Assembly (NCBI GenBank): GCA_965112735.1
Contig: OZ218950.1
Span: 2,232,001 to 2,296,000, forward strand
DNA: 64,000 bases
Direction: 5' to 3'
Origin: Phaeosaccion multiseriatum
Taxonomy: Eukaryota; Ochrophyta, other classes
The stretch's first letter is position 1, and the number at the start of each line of letters is the position of its first letter. The notes beneath the pieces are model-generated. The model was not told where the DNA came from, did no database searches, and worked only from the letters and a program-made list of their open reading frames with translations. The position numbers and the translations under genes were made by a program. This document shows positions 57,539 to 64,000 of this stretch, in pieces.

Positions 57539-57890
57539 GGGGAGAGAGAGAGGGACGGAGGGGAGGAGAGAGGAAGACGCCTCAGACCGGGCCGTGGTGG
57601 AGTCCTCTAGTCTGTCACTCTCTCCCCACTCCCCCCACTCCTGGCGAAACACGGGCAAGCCCCGTGTGTGTGCGTGTTTGTGTGTGCATGGGTGGGTATG
57701 GCGTGTATGAAGCTCTACTCAGAGCGTGAATAGAGGCAGCTTCAGGCCTTGAAGGCACAGACTGTCGTACAAGATCGCTCGTCAGAGAAGCACGTTATCG
57801 TCTACGACTCTTCCCTCGCCAGGTGGTGGTTCAGCAGCAGCGGCAGGGAGGCGCGACCAGGCGTGGCGCTGCATCAAGGCTGTGCGCTGA
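53649..57890 (+). CDS. GDP-hexose phosphorylase, VTC2/GDPGP1 type (HIT superfamily)
   Basis: Exons joining in phase are 53649-54110, 54314-54357, 54570-54682, 55134-55420, 55999-56404, 56685-56761, 57009-57059, 57325-57505 and tentatively 57823-57890 (about 562 residues). Landmarks are HQPFDPEVGFNFYKAEVGEF (family QPFDPxxFNFxK), LLNVKPLGAYSMLLLP, SMRVGFNGLGATASVNHLHFQ (read RVGFNGLGATASVNHLHFQ), the catalytic HxHxQ-type triad of GDP-L-galactose and GDP-D-glucose phosphorylases, then LLPIERVVPV, SYPVRGMVF and TLTADDLWDAL. VTC2 commits GDP-L-galactose to ascorbate synthesis; animal GDPGP1 removes GDP-glucose; sequence alone does not decide which. The NHLHFQ end favours the plant VTC2 form (human has NHLHLH). 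The first exon (start, hydrophobic VLAVCLFLLF segment) and last two exons are uncertain. Confidence 0.75.
55044..55133. repeat. CCTA tetranucleotide array abutting a 3' splice site
   Basis: About 85 bases of CCTA repeat run directly into the CCCAG acceptor at 55133 of the phosphorylase gene and serve as its pyrimidine tract. Confidence 0.85.
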
Positions 57891-58993
57891 AAGAAGGAGG
57901 CAGACGGTTCGAGGAAAGGGGGCGAGCGTCTGGCCTCTGAGAGTCTGACCGCATCGGCCCTGGACTTGATTGTGGTACGCGCCGGCCATAATCAGTGAAT
58001 CAGACCTGGCCCGGCCATAATCAATAACCAGGCACACTGAATCAAGAGGAATAAAAAATAAAAAAAATCAGGCCGGCTGGCGCCGACCATTATAATCAGG
58101 CCGGTTTGCGCCGTCCAAGGTTGGAACTGAGAATTTTGAAATGGGCAAAAAAAGACGGTTTGAATTTTCCTCCGGACCGGCTCTCTCCACCGCCTTCCCC
58201 ACACCAGCAGCACACCGGCTCCCCCAGCACCTCCTCCAGCACTGCCCCTGGGTCTTCGTGCGCACACGAGCCTGCTGGGACCTTTGCTGGGCGCGCGAAC
58301 TCCGCTTTTAAATCGACTTTTCACCCGCTGCACCTCGTCCCTCCGGGCGGGATGCACACACGCATCGTCGGCCCCATGCGGTTTTGCTCTAGGCCGCTAG
58401 GCCGCTCGGGGGGCCTTCGGCCGATGTAGGCCTAGGCCGGCGGCCTCCGTCCGCTCTAGGCCGCTCACTTTTCAGTCCTAGGCGGCCTATATAGCCCGCC
58501 CGGCAGCCTCCCAGTGACCGTGGGCGCGTGCGTGGTGCCGCCCAGCCAGTGGGTAGCAGCACACCTGTAGTGAGGCGGAAGAGACAACACGAACGAAGTC
58601 TACTCCTCACCTCCAATCCCATGCAATGAAACTGACTACTCTTTGCACTCTGGGCACTCCCACCGTCCGCCTACTAGCTAGTTGGCTGGCGTCTGCCCTA
58701 GGCCGCGCGGGCCTCCGCCCCGCTTAGGCCGCCTAGGCGGCGGCATAAAAATAGGCCGAGGGCCTACGGCCCTCGCTAGGCCGGGCAATTTTCCCAAATA
58801 GGCCTAGTAGGCCGCTAGGCGTGCACGGGGCCGAGCATCGGCTCCAGACTGGCCTAGAAGCCTAGGCCTAGAGACGAAACTCGGCCGGCCTAGGGAGGCC
58901 GCGGGGCCTAGGCCTAGAGGGGGCCGCAGGTCCCCAGCCTAGGCCTATTTTTGGCGCAGCCCCCCCGGCCTAGGCCTATCGACCCTGGACAAG
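57891..58993. repeat. Repeat-rich region: diverged TAATCAG copy and GGCCTAGG-palindrome block
   Basis: 57975-58120 is a degenerate copy of the TAATCAG/GCCGGC family (GCCGGCCATAATCAG, AATCAGGCCGGCTGGCGCC). 58385-58980 is packed with the palindrome TAGGCCTAGGCC and close variants (AGGCCGCCTAGGCGGC, GGCCTAGGCCTA). The same motif recurs at 59408-59475 and 63834-63905 within the longer repeats. No gene is seen. Confidence 0.75.
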
Positions 58994-59580
58994 GCAGATT
59001 ACGGTGTGCGCCGGCCGTAATCAGTAATCAGCCCCCGGCCGGCGCATAATCAGTAATCAGGCCGGCTGGTCACCGGCTGTAGGCAACCAGACCGGCTGGC
59101 GCCGGTCATAATCAGTAATCAGGCCGGCTGCACCGGCCGTAATCAGAATAAGATAATCTTGTCCAGGGTCGACTCCCTCCCTCCCTCCCTCCCTCCCTCC
59201 CTCCCTCCCTCCCTCCCTCCCTCCCTCCCTCCCTCCCTCCCTCCCTCCCTCCCTCCCTCCCTCCCTCCCTCCCTCCCTCCCTCCCTCCCTCCGATCCTGG
59301 ACAAGATTGCGGTGTGCCCCGGCCGTAATCAGTAATCAGCCCCCGGCTGGCGCATTATCAGTAATCAGGCCGGCTGCGCCGGCCGTAATTACTAATCAGA
59401 TAGGTCGAGGCCTAGGCCTAGAACCGCCGGCCTAGGGAGAAAAAATGGCCGGCCTAGAGCATAGGCTTCTAGGCCAGTCTGGAGCCGACACGCACCACGT
59501 GCTGCCGGCATCCGGCATGTAAGGGTATCGTCTGCAGTATCTCCCGCGCCGTCCTCGAAGTCGAACTCCTCAATGCCCAA
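58994..59580 (+). repeat. TAATCAG/GCCGGC interspersed element, copy A
   Basis: GTAATCAGTAATCAG and GCCGGC units are followed by AATCTTGTCCAGG, a TCCC array (59175-59292), the inverted CCTGGACAAGATT, a second set of TAATCAG units and a GGCCTAGG block. The sequence then runs into the Pif1-like fragment. The whole stretch matches 63465-64000, and the only difference I can see is the TCCC length (about 118 here, about 72 there). Confidence 0.88.
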
Positions 59581-59917
59581 CACATCCCAGCCATGGTCCT
59601 CGTCCCCCGCACTATCTTCACAGTCAAGGTCGGCAGCAGCCGCGGTGTCCAGCAACTTCATCCGCAAGCAATTCCCTGTCCGCGACGCCTGCGTCCTCAC
59701 CACTAATACCGCCCAAGGACGGATGCTCTCCCGCATTGGCAGTGACCTACGAGGCGACGTCTTCTCCAACGGACAGCTCTACGTCGCCCTCTCCCAAGCC
59801 AAAGGCCACCACGACCACGTCGTCGTCCTCGTCCAGCTCTCGCGCCTCTTGGACGGCGTCGCCCACACTGTCAACATTACATACCCTGCCTTTATTAAAG
59901 CTGCTTCATCCTCATAG
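59515..59917 (+). pseudogene. Pif1-type helicase C-terminal fragment, frameshifted
   Basis: One frame reads ISRAVLEVELLNAQHIPAM and VLVPRTIFTV, matching the Pif1/Helitron block that precedes the last helicase motifs (family ...V-x-ILNG...VFIPRI). After a shift near 59640-59660 another frame continues NFIRKQFPVRDACVLTTNTAQGRML (here RKQFPVRDACVLTTNTAQG), then DVFSNGQLYVALSQAKGH, equivalent to RRQFPVRLAFAMTINKSQGQ and FSHGQLYVALSRV. The two halves are not in one frame and the N-terminal ATPase motifs are missing; upstream is the repeat element. It is a dead remnant of a Helitron-type or free-standing Pif1 helicase gene. A second copy of its start lies at 63950-64000 and leaves the window. Confidence 0.75.
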
Positions 59918-60362
59918 AACTGTCCCTCCTGCCCCTGCTCTCTCATCCCCTCACATCCTGCACTCGCCATTTGTGACTGCCTCCTACTTTAATTCTCCTT
60001 CGCTCCTCGCCTCCCCCTTTCACCCTCCTCTCCTCCACTCTCCCTTCTTCTCCCACTTCTTGCCAACCCCACCCCTCTTCCCTCCTCCTCCTTCCCCCTT
60101 GCGGAGTCTCAGTATCTCAGAGATGCTTGGCATGTTGGAATCCGGATTGTCGTTGTCGTTGGGAACCTAGAAGCTGCATGAACGGTCAGTCGCAGGAGGA
60201 GGATAGATAAGAGAGAGAAAGATAAGAAAAGCTAATGTACACACACTCTACAAGTTGTTCATCCGAGGGAGGGAGGGAGGGAGGGAGGGAGGGAGGGGAG
60301 AAGGGAGAACGGGAATTTTTCAATGACATAATACGATGTCATATCCATTTCCACATTCCATC
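59918..60362. other. Intergenic region before fibrillin gene
   Basis: Pyrimidine-rich sequence (59990-60100) is followed by unique sequence with a GGGA run (60268-60298). It includes the likely fibrillin promoter. No gene is seen. Confidence 0.4.
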
Positions 60363-61506
60363 ATGGTTGGGTTAAGGTCGCTCATCGGCGTGCTGATCGT
60401 TGCCAATGCGTTGGGCCTCGCCAGTGGCTTCATGTCTTCCGAGTTTGCCCTGCAGCTGCGGAAAATGCATGCCAAACGGAGCGCATTGACGAGGGTAGCG
60501 GCGACGAAAAAGCAAGAGCTTCTGACGCTGGTATCGAGCACCAAGGCTGGGAAGAACGAAGCCCAAGCCGCTGCCGCGGCCGTGGACAGCATCGTAGCAG
60601 ATCTGGAGAAGCAGAATAAAGGGTACGTAATGATGAAGAAGGAGAAGAGGTTGCTGCAAAGCCTTAAGTAAGAGCGTGTGTTGCCTTCTCTCCTTGTACG
60701 ATACCAGGTATAACGAAGCGTTGGTTGAGGGAGAGTGGCTGCTCGTGTTTACGAGAAACGCAAAGAAAGGGCCGGCTTTGCAAAAGGCTCTGTCCTACAA
60801 CAAGGGCTACAGCAATTTCGACTGCAAGAAACAAACGTTTACCAACATCGTCAACATCTTAAAAGGGAAGGTTAGGGTCGTCGCGGATGGTGAGTTGCGC
60901 CCTCTCATTCGCTGCTGTGGACTAATTGACTTGACACTTCAGTCAGTCTTCGGTGCCTTGCGTCTTTTGCTTTCTCTCTTGCCTTCGAAAAGAGGTATGC
61001 GTCACTCCCCCCCCTCACGCCGCACTGCATGCCCCACCGCTTGTGCATTCGGTGCTGCCATCAGTGTCATACGAAAAGCCGGAGGGTACATCCACCCCTA
61101 ACCGGCTCCCCTCCACTATCGCCTGGGCAGGCATCAAGGCAGGGCCACTGACCATTCCTCTGCCGTTCTTCAAGGGCAGGCAAGGTAAGCGCTGCTGTTG
61201 GTGTTCTGTTGCTGCTGCCTTCGTTCGGTGTGGAAGGGATGAACAGTCGTCTTTCTTCGTCCTTCTCACGGCCTTCGTGAGCATGTTTACTGGCCTGCGG
61301 AATCCCGAGGGGGTGAGGGGGGGTAATTGAACCCACTCGGCCTTCGCCTTCGATGAGTTTGCATGTACCGATTTTCTGTTGAAGACAGAAACGCTTGGTT
61401 GCCCTGTCTACTCCCCGTTCGGCTAAGACTCTTTTCCTGGGCCCAGCTTGGTCCTTCCTCTCGTCACGAATCTGCTCCCTCGAGGTGCCGCTTCCACGCG
61501 CCCTCT

Positions 61507-61551
<45 letters not shown>

Positions 61552-62015
61552 CACCTCATGCCTACGTCCGCGTCTACCTGTGTCCTTCTCATGTTAATTC
61601 AAGGGTGGCTGGAGTTCACCTACCTGGACAAGGATCTCCGGATAACGGCAGGGGACAGGGGAGGTGAGTGAGTGAGTGAGTGAGTGAGTCAAGGGGGGGG
61701 GCTCGTCGGAGGAGCAGGGCTACAAGGGGTGGGGGTGGGGGTGGTTGGACGGTGGGTGGGGCATGATACGGTGTGGCGCCAGTCAGTCTCTCCGTCTTTG
61801 TTTGAAGTGCACTCCACCTGCGCTACTTCCTCACAAACACTCAAAAACACTCTCAACTTCTCTACTCCTGCTTTCCTTTCCCTGTGCCTCTGCCATCGCT
61901 GCCCGTGTGCTGACACACATACACACACTCATTGACTTCAGGGCTGTTTGTGCACGTTCGGGAGGAGAGCCTACTTAAGCTTGTCCCAGAGCAGCAGCAG
62001 CAGCAGCAGCAGTAG
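60363..62015 (+). CDS. Plastid lipid-associated protein (PAP/fibrillin family)
   Basis: Five exons join in phase (60363-60622, 60708-60889, 61065-61184, 61604-61663, 61942-62015), giving 231 residues. The signal peptide MVGLRSLIGVLIVANALGLA ends in ASGFM, an ASAFAP-like plastid signal. The mature protein has the fibrillin plan: KQELLTLVSSTKAGKNEA, then IVADLEKQN, LVEGEWLLVFTRN (family L-x-GxWxLLYTs), KVRVVAD, PLTIPLPFFKGRQ, and FTYLDKDLRITAGDRGGLFVHVRE (read TYLDKDLRITAGDRGGLFV; family tYLDedLRIsRGxxGnlFVL). Fibrillins are lipocalin-like proteins of plastoglobules and thylakoid stroma that bind lipids and take part in plastoquinone metabolism and stress. The C-terminus ends in eight Gln encoded by a CAG run just before the stop. 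Confidence 0.85.
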
Positions 62016-63464
62016 GAGTAGGAGTAGTAGTAGCAGCAGGAGCATCAGCGGCGGCAGTGGCGCCATGAGCCCGAAGCAAGGAGGTGCCAGTGTTTGGTGT
62101 GAACCCAAGCTGTCGAGCTGGGGGGCGGAGGAGGAGGGTATCGAAGCTCAACTCTGCCGTTTTTCAGGCCTGTGGGGGGACGCCCTGGTGAGCGGCAAAA
62201 AGGAAGGAAGGGGTGGAATGGACTTCTGCTTTGCTTTGTTTCGTTATCCCAACAAGGCCGAGGCAACAAGACGATCTGAATCCTCGGCGGGCAGAGGGAC
62301 AGTTTTCTTGCACAGCGGGTCTTGAGGCAAAGAGCTCTTTTGTGCAACTTCACAATCAGCGAGGTGAGCAGCAGCGGCGCGGCAGCAGCAGCAGGTGCGG
62401 CAGGAGAAGTAGCTGTAGCTATAGCAAGCAGTATAGTATTATGGGAGGGTGCGAAACCCCATTTGCATTTTTTTGTTTTGTTTGGAGGACAGCGTTCTTG
62501 GTTGGCGAGCTGCTTTGCGTATGGCGTATCTACCCACTGCTGCTGTGATGCCTTCTTCACCTGATGGGTCGGCAGGGTGAGAGCGCCCCACAGCCGGGGC
62601 ATGGGGAGTATACGGTTTTCGTAGCAACAAACGTGTGGCAGGGGCGAGAGAGGACAGAGAGAGAGGACAGGTAGCTGTAGTCTGCTTGTCTTGCTACGAG
62701 CCCTTTGCCACAGCCGTACCACCAATGGGAGAGCTTTGGCGTTACGTCTGTGGGACTCTTCTCTCCCGCAGACGACGATGACGATACCCTCATGGTACAG
62801 TATACAGCTTTGTCAGCAGAGTGGCCACACCCCGTCGCCTATCCTACCTGTCAGCACGGCAGATACGAAGGTGCTTACAGACTGCGAGGAGAGAGAGAGA
62901 GCGGGACATGGAAGGAGCAAAGAAGAAGAAGCAAGAAGAGGGAGAAGAAGCGGGGAAAGTGGGAGCGAATTTGGGTTGCCGTTCGGGGTTGGGGCTGTAA
63001 CGGTCGCGCTCTCTCGGGCGGGAGTGAAGACATGCTACACATGTCGCGTCATGAACAAGACATGCCTGCTGCGCACACTTGTGTTGGGTGTTAATTGAAA
63101 GCAATTAATTTTTAAAAAATAATTATAAAGAAATGAAAAGACGATTTTAACATTGAAAACTGTTTCAATGTTTTTCGTTGATCTCATCTTGAAGGTTTCC
63201 CACTGCTTGTGGCAGGGGCCATCCTATCTGTCTGTCTATCAATCAATCATTGCTGCGGGAGCTCGGGGGAGGAGACCGTGTCCTCGAGCGGCGCTGCCCC
63301 TGGTACCCCCGTCGCTTGCATCACATCCTCCTCCTCCTCCCCCTCCTCCTCCTCCTCCTCCTCCTCCTCCTCCTCCTCCTCCCCCTCCTCCCGCTCCTCT
63401 TCCTTCACGCCACTACATGGACTCGTCGCATCCCCGCCCTCACGTGCTGGCTGCTGTATCACCA
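62016..63464. other. Intergenic region, no supported gene
   Basis: CAG and GTA runs (62016-62050), CAG-rich sequence (62366-62400), an AT-rich stretch (63095-63180) and a CTC array (about 63326-63390) occur here. Open frames of up to 226 codons lack motifs or splice continuity with known families. The CTGCTGTATCACCAGCAG phrase at 63451-63468 marks the junction with the next repeat. Confidence 0.4.
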
Positions 63465-64000
63465 GCAGATTACGGTGTGCGCCGGCCGTAATCAGTAATC
63501 AGCCCCCGGCCGGCGCATAATCAGTAATCAGGCCGGCTGGTCACCGGCTGTAGGCAACCAGACCGGCTGGCGCCGGTCATAATCAGTAATCAGGCCGGCT
63601 GCACCGGCCGTAATCAGAATAAGATAATCTTGTCCAGGGTCGACTCCCTCCCTCCCTCCCTCCCTCCCTCCCTCCCTCCCTCCCTCCCTCCCTCCCTCCC
63701 TCCCTCCCTCCCTCCGATCCTGGACAAGATTGCGGTGTGCCCCGGCCGTAATCAGTAATCAGCCCCCGGCTGGCGCATTATCAGTAATCAGGCCGGCTGC
63801 GCCGGCCGTAATTACTAATCAGATAGGTCGAGGCCTAGGCCTAGAACCGCCGGCCTAGGGAGAAAAAATGGCCGGCCTAGAGCATAGGCTTCTAGGCCAG
63901 TCTGGAGCCGACACGCACCACGTGCTGCCGGCATCCGGCATGTAAGGGTATCGTCTGCAGTATCTCCCGCGCCGTCCTCGAAGTCGAACTCCTCAATGCC
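63465..64000 (+). repeat. TAATCAG/GCCGGC interspersed element, copy B (runs out of window)
   Basis: Near-identical to 58994-59577 at an offset of about 4471 before the TCCC array (63643-63714). It includes the same inverted repeats around the array, the GGCCTAGG block and the first 60-odd bases of the Pif1-like fragment, and continues beyond the window edge. Confidence 0.88.

Noticed and set aside
62045-62725. 226-codon minus-strand open frame
   Set aside because: No recognisable domain. It overlaps CAG-rich and repeat-derived sequence and shows no exon partners.

Overview
This is nuclear DNA from a photosynthetic eukaryote that probably carries a secondary (red-lineage) plastid and can build a motile flagellum. 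The evidence is as follows. Most genes are split by GT-AG introns with GTGAGT/GTAAGT-type donors. Three predicted proteins start with a signal peptide ending in an ASAFAP-like cleavage motif with Phe at or near +1: the sigma-70 factor (LQAFAP), the fibrillin (ASGFM) and, more weakly, the SET-domain methyltransferase (VACFAS). There is also a plastid-type sigma factor, a CFAP157-like axonemal coiled-coil protein and a peroxisomal acyl-CoA oxidase. An ochrophyte (heterokont) alga fits best; a haptophyte or related lineage is not excluded. Identifications come from reading motifs by eye, and splice models come from reading-phase consistency.

Layout, left to right. 1-872 (-): 5' part of an ankyrin-repeat gene cut by the window edge. 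1198-3788 (+): three-exon SET-domain methyltransferase. 4624-6702 (-): complete ankyrin-BTB-like gene, paralogue of the first. 7265-9849 (+): five-exon cytochrome b561 protein. 10889-12679 (+): single-exon plastid sigma factor. 15199-21320 (-): seven-exon CFAP157-like protein with introns made largely of microsatellites. 21630-22285 (+): SYS1 Golgi protein. 24357-31953 (-): sixteen-exon acyl-CoA oxidase. 32624-38756 (+): fourteen-exon phenylalanyl-tRNA synthetase beta chain. 39276-43832 (+): nine-exon V-ATPase subunit C. 44583-46031 (-): small thioredoxin-fold [2Fe-2S] ferredoxin-like protein. 47271-50458 (-): two-exon heat-shock transcription factor with polyglutamine tracts. 53649-about 57890 (+): GDP-hexose phosphorylase (VTC2/GDPGP1-like). 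60363-62015 (+): five-exon PAP/fibrillin. The genes are independent housekeeping and organelle functions with no operon logic. Several pairs are divergent with short shared upstream regions: 873-1197, 6703-7264, 21321-21629 and 31954-32623.

The right-hand 14 kb is richest in mobile or repeated DNA. It contains an apparently intact non-autonomous LTR element (51628-53195: identical 282-bp repeats, TG...CA ends, AAGG target duplication). It also contains a GC-rich interspersed family built on TAATCAGTAATCAG/GCCGGC motifs with two near-identical copies at 58994 and 63465, a GGCCTAGG-palindrome block, and a broken Pif1-type helicase fragment. Microsatellites occur throughout and repeatedly sit directly upstream of 3' splice sites, where they appear to serve as the polypyrimidine tract. 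I saw no rRNA, no CRISPR array and no convincing tRNA. I found no clearly novel multi-gene system; the most distinctive items are the LTR miniature, the TAATCAG family, the dispersed CAG-linked 20-mer and the splice-site microsatellites.
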